A DNA stretch of 34,897 nt from Phycisphaeraceae bacterium. Lineage in GTDB: Bacteria; Planctomycetota; Phycisphaerae; Phycisphaerales; Zrk34. Positions 28,011 to 34,897 of this stretch are shown here, one piece after another. The stretch's first letter is position 1; each line of letters opens with the position of its first letter. A model generated the notes under the pieces. It worked only from the letters and a program-made list of their open reading frames with translations, did no database searches and was not told the DNA's origin. Location of the stretch: NCBI GenBank assembly GCA_028282685.1, contig JANQHK010000138.1, forward strand, positions 1 through 34,897, in the 5' to 3' direction. The position numbers and the translations under genes are program-made.

Positions 28011-28043
28011 ACCTGGGGTGTCATCAAGAGGCAGAGCTGGAAT

Positions 28044-28074
28044 AAAAAAACGCTCTGCTGAAAAGCGGAGCGTT
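28044..28074 (-). terminator. Rho-independent terminator of tracrRNA
   Basis: On the minus strand AACGCTC (28074-28068) pairs with GAGCGTT (28055-28049); GCT/AGC pair inside after one C.A mismatch, with a TTTC loop. A run of T follows (plus-strand A run at 28044-28050). Confidence 0.9.
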
Positions 28075-28119
28075 AAACGGGTACCTTGCGGTTACCGTGC
28101 GCGAACGAAAGTTCCAATA

Positions 28120-28155
28120 CTGTGATTAGCAGAACAATCGCCGCTCAGATACACT
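28120..28155 (-). repeat. Anti-repeat within tracrRNA
   Basis: The first 17 nt (AGTGTATCTGAGCGGCG) are identical to the array repeat as written on the plus strand. The remaining 19 nt keep GTTCTG and CACAG but differ at wobble-compatible sites. The middle is closer to repeat variant B than to variant A. Confidence 0.93.
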
Positions 28156-28161
28156 ATTCGC

Positions 28162-28190
28162 ATAGTATCCGGTGGAGCATTTCATTGCAA
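28162..28190 (-). promoter_or_regulatory. tracrRNA promoter
   Basis: On the minus strand TTGCAA (28190-28185) and TACTAT (28167-28162) are exactly 17 bp apart. The predicted start falls about 7 nt downstream, at the first base of the anti-repeat. The site lies within the cas9 5' leader and overlaps its ribosome site, so the two divergent transcripts may interfere. Confidence 0.6.
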
Positions 28191-28199
28191 GGAACAATC

Positions 28200-30125
28200 A
28201 TGGGCGAACACGCAACTCAATGGGTATTGGGCCTCGATATCGGAACCTCCTCGATCGGCTGGGCCGCCATTGCGATAACCCGGGACAAGTCCGGGTCGGT
28301 CATGGAAATCGGGGTAAGAATATTCGAGGCGGGGGTTGAAGGCGACATTGAACACGGCAAAGACGGTTCGCGCGCCATACCCCGCCGAGACGCCCGTCAG
28401 CAACGGCGACAGATTCGCCGTCGCCGGCAGCGGGATCGACGCGTTTTTAATCTGTTACGACACGCCGGCCTGTTACCCGATCCCGGTTCCAGTACGCCGA
28501 CCGCCCGACATGATTGCATCAATGCACTGGATGCAAAGCTGCGAACTGCATACCTAAAAGATGGCGATCGGATTGGCCACCACCTCCTGCCCTATCGGCT
28601 GCGGGCTAAAGCTGTCGAAGGAACCGTCGAACCGCATGCTTTGGGACGGGCGTTGTATCACCTGCCTCAGCGACGGGGTTTCAAGTCCAATCGCAGGACG
28701 GATCGGACTGACAAAGCGGACGAACGGTCCAAAGTCAAGAAAGCCATCAGCCAGCTCGAGCAAGACATGGGAGAGATGACGCTGGGACAGTATTTTACCA
28801 CCCTTGATCCCGATGAGCAGCGTATCCGCAAGCGGTGGACAAGCCGAGCGATGTACGAAGACGAATACGATCGGATACGTGCGGCACAGGAAAAGCACCA
28901 TCCGGCATTGCCGACTTCTTTCTGGGATGAGTTGAAGGAAGCGATATTTCATCAACGTGATTTGAAATCGCAATCCCATCTCATCGGACGATGTTCGTTG
29001 GAGCCGAATCGACGTCGCGTCCCTGTCGCCCTGCCTTCATACCAGCGATTCCGTTTGCTGCAGAAACTTAACGACCTATCCATTGTCGCACCCACAGGCC
29101 GACACGAGGAACTGACCGCTGAGCAACGGACCACATTGCTGGATTCCCTGCAACGCGAGGGGGACTTGAAGTTCAACGATGCACGCAAACTCCTCAAACT
29201 GGATGTACGGGCCAAGCAGGACCGCAAACAATCGGCAAACCCCAAAGCCAAGTTGTCACTGTTCAAGTACACCTTCAGCCACGAAGGTGACGGCGACCAG
29301 AAGTTGATCGGTAATCGCACCGCAGCGAAAGTCGCTCCTTGCTTTGGTGAACACTGGGTCGAGTTGGCGGTGGAAGAGCAGGATGCCGTTGTGAACGACT
29401 TATTGCACTACGAACATCGCGCGGCGCTGATTCGACGGTTACAATCGGCATGGCGAGTCGATCCCGGCAACGCCGCGCAGTTGGCCGACATCGGGCTGGA
29501 ACTGGAAGACGGCTACGGATCGCTTTCACGCCAGGCCATCGCACGACTTCTGCCCCATCTGGAACAGGGAGTGCCGTTTGCAACGGCTCGACAACAAGAA
29601 TATCCGCAGTCGTTTGAGGCCGTAGAGCCAGAGGATTTCCTTCCGCCCGTTTTGGATTGGCGTGATGATGTGAACAATCCCGCCGTGATTCGCGCCATGA
29701 CGGAACTGCGAAAAGTCGTGAATGAACTGATTCGTCAGTACGGCAAGCCGGAAAAGGTGCGGATTGAATTGGCCCGTGATCTGAAACGCTCGCGCAAGGA
29801 TCGTAAAACGCTGTCAGACCAAATCGAGCGTAACCGCAAGAAACGTGATAAAGCCAAAAAACGTATCTTCGATGAACTGCATATCGACAACGACAATCCC
29901 TCCCCGGACGATATTCTGAAAATTATTCTCGCGGATGAATGCAATTGGATTTGTCCTTACACCGGGCGGGGGCCATTTCGGATGCGGGAATTGATTGGTT
30001 CGCAGTCGCAGTACGACATCGAGCACATTTTCCCGCGTAAATATCTGGACAACACGTACCTGAACCTCACGCTGTGTTATCACGAAGAAAACCGCAACCG
30101 CAAAAAAGACCAACTGCCTTTCTAG
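28200..30125 (+). CDS. cas9: Cas9 N-terminal part (RuvC-I, bridge helix, REC, RuvC-II, HNH)
   Basis: If termination occurs at the TAG, a 641-residue product results. It contains RuvC-I (VLGLDIGTSSIGW, catalytic D13), the Arg-rich bridge helix (about 62-81), the recognition lobe (about 90-510), RuvC-II (KVRIELARDL, catalytic E523) and the HNH core (CPYTGR, then YDIEHIFPR with H609, then EENRNRKKD with N631). It lacks RuvC-III and the PAM-interacting domain, so it should not be a working nuclease by itself, although guide binding by the recognition lobe is conceivable. Confidence 0.8.
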   Translation: MGEHATQWVLGLDIGTSSIGWAAIAITRDKSGSVMEIGVRIFEAGVEGDIEHGKDGSRAIPRRDARQQRRQIRRRRQRDRRVFNLLRHAGLLPDPGSSTPTARHDCINALDAKLRTAYLKDGDRIGHHLLPYRLRAKAVEGTVEPHALGRALYHLPQRRGFKSNRRTDRTDKADERSKVKKAISQLEQDMGEMTLGQYFTTLDPDEQRIRKRWTSRAMYEDEYDRIRAAQEKHHPALPTSFWDELKEAIFHQRDLKSQSHLIGRCSLEPNRRRVPVALPSYQRFRLLQKLNDLSIVAPTGRHEELTAEQRTTLLDSLQREGDLKFNDARKLLKLDVRAKQDRKQSANPKAKLSLFKYTFSHEGDGDQKLIGNRTAAKVAPCFGEHWVELAVEEQDAVVNDLLHYEHRAALIRRLQSAWRVDPGNAAQLADIGLELEDGYGSLSRQAIARLLPHLEQGVPFATARQQEYPQSFEAVEPEDFLPPVLDWRDDVNNPAVIRAMTELRKVVNELIRQYGKPEKVRIELARDLKRSRKDRKTLSDQIERNRKKRDKAKKRIFDELHIDNDNPSPDDILKIILADECNWICPYTGRGPFRMRELIGSQSQYDIEHIFPRKYLDNTYLNLTLCYHEENRNRKKDQLPF

Positions 30126-30161
30126 GCCTACGGCGCGGATGAGAACCGCTGGGCTGAGATC

Positions 30162-31418
30162 ATGGCTCGGGTGGAGGCCTTCAAGGGCGATGCCGCGGCG
30201 ATTAAGCTCGAGCGATTTCAAATGCAGGAAGTGCCGGATGGGTTCACTGAACGCCATCTGGCCGACACCCGTTACAACAGTCGACTCGCAGCCGACTACC
30301 TCGCGCTCCTGTTTGGCGGCCGTGACGACGCAAGCGGCACGAAGCGTGTGGAAACGCGCCCGGGGATGCTCACCGACCGGCTACGCAAGACGTGGCATAT
30401 CCATGGCCTGAAAAAGCGCGGCATCAATCACCTGCATCATGCCGTGGACGCCGTGGTGGTGGCGTTGACCGATCAAGGCACGGTATCGCAGTTGTCCCGT
30501 GAGGCAGCGCGGCAGAACGCTACAAACCGGCAACACGTTGCGATCGACATGCCCTGGGAGGGCTTCGCGGAGGAAGTTCGGGAGAAACTCGAAAACATCA
30601 TTGTCTCCCATCGCCCCAATCGCCGTCTTGCCGGCCCCCTGCACGCTGAGACGATCTACTCCAAATCGCACGGCTCGGTTAAGGGCAAAGAAGTGCGGCA
30701 TATCCGCAAACCGCTGCACAAACTCAGCAAGGCCGATATCCGCAGCGACGAGAAAATCGTCGATCCCGCCGTGCGTGATAGCGTTCGCCAAAAATGGGAG
30801 GCGCTGGGTGGAGGGGAACCCGCTCAGGTGTTTGCCGAGCCGGCCAATCATCCCTATATGAAATCAAACAGCAAGAAGAAATCGAAAGACGGTCAGGATC
30901 GGGCCATTCCCATCCACAAAGTGCGCGTTCGCATTAACGATTCCATCAAAACCGTTGGCGAAGCACACCGTCTTCGCCACGTGGCCTCAGGTAAAAACAC
31001 CAACCATCACACGGTGATCGTTGCCAGGCGGACGCCACGAGGCGAAAAATGGCGTGATGAACCGGTCAGCCGTCTGGAAGCGCATCGCCGTCTGCGCGAT
31101 AAGAAATCCGTTGTCCAATTGCAATGGGGTCCCGGTGAACAGGCCGTGATGGTTTTGTACAAGGGCGATGCCATTGAGATGGATACGCTTGATGGGAAAC
31201 GAACCATTTACATTGTCCAGAGTGTTTCCAAGCGGGACATCATGCTCAAGCGGCACGATGACGCCCGCCTGAAAAAGGACATCCCTCGCAGCGAAGGTCA
31301 AGATCGCCGCATCACATCGGCGGACACTTTCCGCAAAAGGAAAGCGCGGAAAGTGACGATATCTCCCTTGGGCAAGGTCAGCCCCGAGGGGATACCCGAT
31401 GCGTCACCGCATCCTTGA
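30162..31418 (+). CDS. cas9: Cas9 C-terminal part (RuvC-III, PAM-interacting domain)
   Basis: The same frame continues after the TAG, and the first ATG is at 30162, 12 codons downstream. It would yield 418 residues starting MARVEAFKGD. It contains FTERHLADTRYNSRLAADYL, RuvC-III (NHLHHAVDAVVVAL, with H747 and D750 in read-through numbering) and the basic C-terminal domain used for PAM recognition in this family. No strong ribosome site precedes the ATG, so re-initiation would be weak; this half may be unexpressed, or joined to the first by stop-codon read-through. Its stop overlaps the cas1 start by 20 bp, which keeps the operon layout of a normal cas9. Confidence 0.65.
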   Translation: MARVEAFKGDAAAIKLERFQMQEVPDGFTERHLADTRYNSRLAADYLALLFGGRDDASGTKRVETRPGMLTDRLRKTWHIHGLKKRGINHLHHAVDAVVVALTDQGTVSQLSREAARQNATNRQHVAIDMPWEGFAEEVREKLENIIVSHRPNRRLAGPLHAETIYSKSHGSVKGKEVRHIRKPLHKLSKADIRSDEKIVDPAVRDSVRQKWEALGGGEPAQVFAEPANHPYMKSNSKKKSKDGQDRAIPIHKVRVRINDSIKTVGEAHRLRHVASGKNTNHHTVIVARRTPRGEKWRDEPVSRLEAHRRLRDKKSVVQLQWGPGEQAVMVLYKGDAIEMDTLDGKRTIYIVQSVSKRDIMLKRHDDARLKKDIPRSEGQDRRITSADTFRKRKARKVTISPLGKVSPEGIPDASPHP

Positions 31419-32295
31419 TATCGCTGAACAGGCCGCTGGGCTTAAGGTGCGCCATGGCGCACTTGAAATCCGTCTCGATCAGGACGGCCCTTGCCCGGCG
31501 CTGATCCCGTTCGATGAAATCGCTGTCATCATCGCGGCACATCGACAAATCCACTGCACACGCTCGGTCCTCAGTGAGTTAAGTCGTGCAGGCGGCCTTT
31601 TCATCGTCTGCGATGATAAACACCTGCCTGTCGGCATGATGCTGCCATTGAACGGACATCATGTCATTGCCGAGCGTATCGCCCTCCAGGCATCCGCATC
31701 CAAACCCACCTGCAAACGCCTGTGGCAGCAAATCGTGCGTGCCAAGATCAACGCACAGGCCCAGGCGTTGTTGGAAATCCGGAACGATGATTTCGGTCTG
31801 AAGCGGCTTTTGGCCTTGGTTCGCAGCGGTGATCCGGACAACATCGAAGCCCGCGCGGCTCGTACCTATTGGCCGGCTCTGTTTGACGATCCTCGGTTTC
31901 TGCGACGCCGGGAAAAAGAGGACCAGAACCGGCTTCTGAATTATGGATACGCCGTGCTTCGGGCATTAACCGCCCGTGCGATTTGTGCTGCGGGATTGCA
32001 GCCGTGCCTGGGTATCCACCATCACAATCGGTACAACCCATTCAATCTTGCGGATGATCTGATGGAGCCCTTTCGACCCAGAGTGGATCTGGCAGTTGTC
32101 CGTATTGTCCTCGAACGGGGAGCGAGTGCATCCTTGGATGCACAAACAAAGCAACAGTTAATTGAGCCCTTAATGGCCGGTCTGCAGTGGGATCAAGAGC
32201 AAAGACAGCTTGCTGATGTGTTGGCGAGGATTGCGAATCAGTTGGTTGAGGTGTTTGCCGGTCGGGAACGAAGACTGCATTGGCCGAAATGGTGA
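31399..32295 (+). CDS. cas1: Cas1, CRISPR integrase (type II)
   Basis: Cas1 is the metal-dependent integrase that, with Cas2, inserts new spacers at the leader end of the array. The 298-residue product has the N-terminal beta domain (LKVRHGALEIRLD and on) and the C-terminal catalytic domain, with E150 in DNIEARAARTYWPAL and the second motif GIHHHNRYNPFNLADDLMEPFRP supplying His and Asp. It overlaps the end of cas9 by 20 bp and is followed after 3 bp by cas2, so all three should be translated from one mRNA. The frame is undamaged, so adaptation genes are intact even though cas9 is broken. Confidence 0.96.
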   Translation: MRHRILDIAEQAAGLKVRHGALEIRLDQDGPCPALIPFDEIAVIIAAHRQIHCTRSVLSELSRAGGLFIVCDDKHLPVGMMLPLNGHHVIAERIALQASASKPTCKRLWQQIVRAKINAQAQALLEIRNDDFGLKRLLALVRSGDPDNIEARAARTYWPALFDDPRFLRRREKEDQNRLLNYGYAVLRALTARAICAAGLQPCLGIHHHNRYNPFNLADDLMEPFRPRVDLAVVRIVLERGASASLDAQTKQQLIEPLMAGLQWDQEQRQLADVLARIANQLVEVFAGRERRLHWPKW

Positions 32296-32298
32296 ATC

Positions 32299-32643
32299 AT
32301 GCCGGGCCGTCGAAACATTCCATCGAGTTTTAAGGCGATGTGGTTATTCGTTATGTTTGATTTACCGGTGAAGACGCGGAAAGAGAGGAAAACCTATACC
32401 CGGTTTCGATCCAACCTGCTCGCGGAGGGGTTTTCCATGTTACAATTCTCCGTGTATGCTCGATACTGTCCCAGCGAGGAATCGGCCGCGAGCCATCGGC
32501 GGCATATCCGCCAATGGATGCCTGGTAAGGGACAGGTGAGAATTCTGTCCGTGACGGAACACCAATTCTCCAAAATGGAGATACATTTTGGAAAAAAACG
32601 ACATCAGGCAGAGCAACCACCACAGCAACTCACGCTTTTTTAA
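32299..32643 (+). CDS. cas2: Cas2, CRISPR adaptation protein
   Basis: Cas2 forms the dimer at the centre of the Cas1-Cas2 integrase. The 114-residue product has the beta1 signature WLFVMFDLPVKTRKER with the conserved Asp, then YTRFRSNLLAEGFSMLQFSVYARYC and RILSVTEHQF, as in type II Cas2. ATG 32299 lies 3 bp after the cas1 stop. The end, PPQQLTLF, is a short tail beyond the ferredoxin fold. The first array repeat begins 51 bp downstream. No csn2 or cas4 follows, which places the locus in subtype II-C. Confidence 0.95.
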   Translation: MPGRRNIPSSFKAMWLFVMFDLPVKTRKERKTYTRFRSNLLAEGFSMLQFSVYARYCPSEESAASHRRHIRQWMPGKGQVRILSVTEHQFSKMEIHFGKKRHQAEQPPQQLTLF

Positions 32644-32693
32644 GGCGCGATATTGCTGTAATTCACTTCTGGCGCCGCGGTTGCCGGGCAGGT

Positions 32694-34039
32694 AGTGTAT
32701 CTGAGCGGCGAGTCCTAGCCAACCACAGCTGCGCTGGGCGGACCTGCGCAGGGCGGACCAGTGTATCTGAGCGGCGAGTCCTAGCCAACCACAGCTGTCG
32801 CCGACCAGTGTAAGATAATCCACTACAGTGTATCTGAGCGGCGAGTCCTAGCCAACCACAGCCAGCGGTTTGTCTCGTCAGCCAAGTCCAGTAGTGTATC
32901 TGAGCGGCGAGTCCTAGCCAACCACAGCTATCGCTGATGTGTGCGAGCAGTTCGGCGAAGTGTATCTGAGCGGCGAGTCCTAGCCAACCACAGCCCGTGT
33001 AGCTGCGTCGCCCACTCCGGTATCAGTGTATCTGAGCGGCGAGTCCTAGCCAACCACAGCTCCCGCTCTAATGCGAGGCGTAATGATGCAGAGTGTATCT
33101 GAGCGGCGAGTCCTAGCCAACCACAGCGAGGAGGGCGGCGAAAAGGCGGACCTGTGCAGTGTATCTGAGCGGCGAGTCCTAGCCAACCACAGCTGGCCAG
33201 ATAGCACAGTACACTATCGGCAGAGTGTATCTGAGCGGCGAGTCCTAGCCAACCACAGCGAACACCGTTGGTCCATCATCGACGATGCTAGTGTATCTGA
33301 GCGGCGAGTCCTAGCCAACCACAGCTCTTTTCGCCGCCGACATAGTGTATCTGAGCGGCGAGTCCTAGCCAACCACAGCCGGCGACGACCTGTTCGTCCA
33401 TCAGATTCCAGTGTATCTGAGCGGCGAGTCCTAGCCAACCACAGCCATCGGCCGCGTGCTGCCCCGATACGTTGTAGTGTATCTGAGCGGCGAGTCCTAG
33501 CCAACCACAGCGCAAACTCATAGGCATCGAGCCATCTATCGAGTGTATCTGAGCGGCGAGTTCTGGCCAACCACAGCTCCATCGGAACACGAATCAACTT
33601 GTCCTCGAGTGTATCTGAGCGGCGAGTTCTGGCCAACCACAGCTCCATCAGGGAGATTTGGTCCGGCGTGATCAGTGTATCTGAGCGGCGAGTTCTGGCC
33701 AACCACAGCCAGCACGACCATGGCGCACTACTCGCCGTGAGTGTATCTGAGCGGCGAGTTCTGGCCAACCACAGCATGCAGCGCGGTGGCCTTCCTCGGC
33801 CATCGAGTGTATCTGAGCGGCGAGTTCTGGCCAACCACAGCCCACTGACCGCTGGCGTGGTTGTATGTAATAGTGTATCTGAGCGGCGAGTTCTGGCCAA
33901 CCACAGCACCAGATGGTCCGGGCAGTTTCCACCGTTGAGTGTATCTGAGCGGCGAGTTCTGGCCAACCACAGCACAATCGCGGCCTGGTGTACATGCCGA
34001 TCTAGTGTATCTGAGCGGCGAGTCCTAGCCAACCACAGC
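32694..34039 (-). CRISPR. Type II-C CRISPR array, 21 repeats and 20 spacers
   Basis: Repeats are 36 nt, starting AGTGTATCTGAGCGGCG on the plus strand and ending AACCACAGC. Spacers are 30 nt, except two of 31 (32796-32826 and 33061-33091) and one of only 18 (33326-33343). Repeats 1-13 and 21 are variant A (GTCCTAGCC); repeats 14-20 (33542-33973) are variant B (GTTCTGGCC). No repeat is degenerate at either end. The tracrRNA anti-repeat shows that crRNAs are read from the minus strand, opposite to the cas genes. In that orientation the repeat is GCTGTGGTTGG and on to CAGATACACT, holding TTGGCT, 17 bp, TACACT: a possible promoter in every repeat, as known in Neisseria meningitidis. Confidence 0.98.
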
Positions 34040-34171
34040 GCCACCGCGTGGCTGCCTGAGCATGTGTATGCGCGGGACGGATTGAAACCCGTGTCGGGAT
34101 GAGATTGGTGCAACTCGTGGTGTGGAATTCAGCCGCTCGCATCACGCGGCGGGGCAAGATAACCTAATGGC
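34040..34171. other. Array-flanking region, possible leader for minus-strand array
   Basis: This 132-bp stretch follows the last repeat and precedes the ACT-domain gene. It is not markedly AT-rich and has no recognised promoter or extra repeat. It includes GGATTGAAAC at about 34079-34088, a string common at the ends of type I/III repeats but single here. Whether new spacers are added at this end or beside cas2 cannot be told from sequence alone. Confidence 0.4.
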
Positions 34172-34897
34172 ATGAGCAAACCGACGGTCGAGTTGTTGCG
34201 GAGGGAGTGTGCGGGGGTTGACGAGCAACTGATCACCCAGCATATCGAGCGGCTGGACCGTTCCTATTACGAACTGTTCACCCTCCCCAGCGTGCGACAG
34301 CACCTGCAAGCCCTGGCCGGTCTGAACCGCGAGCATCCCGTCGAGGTGCAGATCGAAACGCTGGACGATGGACAGATCGGCGTGACGGTGCTGGCCGTGG
34401 ACTACCCCGGCCTGTTCTCGTTGATCAGCGGCGTGTTCACCGCGTCCGGCTTCTGCATCCTCGAAGGCCACATCTACACCTACGGCCGAATCCCCCGGTC
34501 GGCGGTGCGCAGCCGTCGCCGCATCCGCCCATTGCGCAAACCGGCGCGCGAAGACCTGACCAAACGCCGCCGCATCATCGATCATTTCATCGGAACCGTG
34601 GATAAAGAAATCGACGCCGCGGCATGGGCCGAATCGGTGCGACAGCGTCTGCACAGCGTGGTCATGCTGCTGGCCGAGGGCAGGGGCGACGCAGCCAAAC
34701 GCCATGTCAACGAGATGGTCACAGCCAAACTGATCGACCAGCCGCGCATGCAGCATGCGGTGCTTTCGCCGACGCAACTGGAGATCGACGAACAGCCGGC
34801 CGGGGGCGGGGGCGGAGACGAGGACGCGGCCCCCACCGCCGTGACGCGCATCCGCGTGGCCGGGCAGGACAACCCCGCCTTCCTCTACACGCTGACC
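34172..34897 (+). CDS. ACT-domain protein, possibly a GlnE/GlnD-like nitrogen regulator (partial)
   Basis: The frame opens at ATG 34172 (MSKPTVELLRRECAGVDEQL) and is still open after 242 codons at the window end. Residues about 63-112 form an ACT-type ligand-binding module, LDDGQIGVTVLAVDYPGLFSLISGVFTASGFCILEGHIYT, like those in GlnD and in ACT-GlnE fusion proteins. A second module may start at TRIRVAGQDNPAFLYTLT at the end. No nucleotidyltransferase motif is in view, so the enzyme part, if any, lies beyond the window. Given glnA with an adenylylatable tyrosine upstream, a glutamine-synthetase regulator is a reasonable inference, not a demonstration. The Gly-rich linker (AGGGGGDEDAAP) separates the modules. 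Confidence 0.65.
   Translation, partial: MSKPTVELLRRECAGVDEQLITQHIERLDRSYYELFTLPSVRQHLQALAGLNREHPVEVQIETLDDGQIGVTVLAVDYPGLFSLISGVFTASGFCILEGHIYTYGRIPRSAVRSRRRIRPLRKPAREDLTKRRRIIDHFIGTVDKEIDAAAWAESVRQRLHSVVMLLAEGRGDAAKRHVNEMVTAKLIDQPRMQHAVLSPTQLEIDEQPAGGGGGDEDAAPTAVTRIRVAGQDNPAFLYTLT

Larger units (their letters stand above)
28044..28156 (-). ncRNA. tracrRNA of the type II-C system
   Basis: The minus strand starts with a 36-nt anti-repeat (28155 down to 28120). A tail follows with a small hairpin, GAAC-TTTC-GTTC, then a CGG-TAA-CCG stem, and a Rho-independent terminator ending near 28044. The predicted RNA is about 113 nt. The anti-repeat would pair with the 5' part of minus-strand crRNA along almost its whole length: 11 bp with two G.U pairs, one bulged base, a further 5 bp, a small internal loop, then 17 bp without a break. 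The C-to-T changes relative to the repeat keep G.U pairing only in this orientation, which fixes the strand of both RNAs. Confidence 0.9.
28200..31418 (+). pseudogene. cas9: cas9 (type II-C) interrupted by one in-frame TAG
   Basis: Cas9 is the crRNA/tracrRNA-guided nuclease of the interference complex. Read through, the frame is 1072 codons, the size of compact II-C Cas9. Codon 642 (30123-30125) is TAG. Text on both sides is normal Cas9: KKDQLPF before and AYGADENRW after, where relatives read like PYEAYG, so a GAG-to-TAG change is the simplest explanation. No frameshift or other stop is seen in 3.2 kb, so the lesion is recent, is tolerated, or is a base-calling error. ATG 28200 has AAGGA 6 nt upstream; a TTG-initiated extension would run through the tracrRNA gene. 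The last 20 bp overlap cas1. Confidence 0.85.

Noticed and set aside
28120-28155. The repeat-like sequence upstream of cas9 as a stray CRISPR repeat or plus-strand tracrRNA
   Set aside because: The differences from the repeat are C-to-T on the minus strand, which keep G.U pairing only if both RNAs are read from the minus strand. A plus-strand RNA would have C-A mismatches and no terminator before cas9.
28086-28199. A longer N-terminus for Cas9 from a TTG at 28086
   Set aside because: It would run through the tracrRNA anti-repeat and promoter. ATG 28200 has a good ribosome site and gives the standard RuvC-I spacing.
30123-30125. TAG as a recoded sense codon in this organism
   Set aside because: The GNAT gene (stop at 5561-5563) and the znuC gene (stop at 8968-8970) end in TAG, and no pyrrolysine-type context is visible.
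34070-34095. GGATTGAAAC near the array end as a remnant of a type I or III CRISPR repeat
   Set aside because: Only one copy is present, with no spacer-repeat periodicity and no type I or III cas gene in the window.
33071-34113. Open frames on both strands across the array, coding repeated SVSERRVLANHS or LWLARTRRSDTL
   Set aside because: They arise because a 36-nt repeat plus a 30-nt spacer (66 nt) keeps the frame. The text is only translated CRISPR repeat and has no start signal.

Overview
The window (34,897 bp, GC-rich) looks like chromosomal DNA of a planctomycete, most likely of the Phycisphaerae type. This is an inference from the gene set: three PEP-CTERM proteins ending in VPEP, a hydrophobic helix and an RRRKA-like tail, a solitary squalene-hopene cyclase, several lineage-type secreted unknowns, and scattered housekeeping genes in short operons on both strands. 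No rRNA, transposase or prophage gene was seen.

Layout. 132-10859: folD; a leftward dnaA / secreted protein / DegT-type aminotransferase group; a GNAT acetyltransferase; a secreted unknown; rpmA with a clear terminator; two convergent, overlapping membrane-protein genes; a hydrolase remnant; and a zinc/manganese ABC importer (binding lipoprotein and ATPase, no permease seen). 10977-18583: tRNA-Ala(CGC), mutS, sucC, squalene-hopene cyclase and a family 2 glycosyltransferase. 18649-23935: a small unknown, an AsmA-like protein, a Cof-type HAD phosphatase and a run of three PEP-CTERM genes, two of which are followed by a near-identical 50-bp hairpin module. 23991-27816: uvrB (leftward) and glnA (rightward) with an excellent sigma-54 promoter.

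28044-34039 is a complete type II-C CRISPR-Cas locus lying between glnA and a gene for an ACT-domain protein that may belong to nitrogen regulation (34172 to the window end). It has cas9, cas1 and cas2 on the plus strand. A tracrRNA upstream of cas9 and the 21-repeat array both read from the minus strand. All tracrRNA parts can be seen: a -35/-10 pair, a 36-nt anti-repeat that starts near the predicted start site, and a Rho-independent terminator. Each CRISPR repeat also carries a possible minus-strand promoter, as in Neisseria. cas9 is broken by one in-frame TAG codon just after the HNH active site, while the rest of the frame and all visible RuvC and HNH catalytic residues are intact.

Two repeat variants occur as blocks (13 A, 7 B, 1 A). 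Their two differing bases fall at a bulge and at an A-U/G.U pair of the predicted crRNA:tracrRNA duplex, so both should pair with the same tracrRNA. A second unlisted signal is a composite intergenic repeat: an 8-bp-period GGTTRAYY tract followed by a shared stem region, seen at 9753 and 27886, with the octamer tract alone at 8895.
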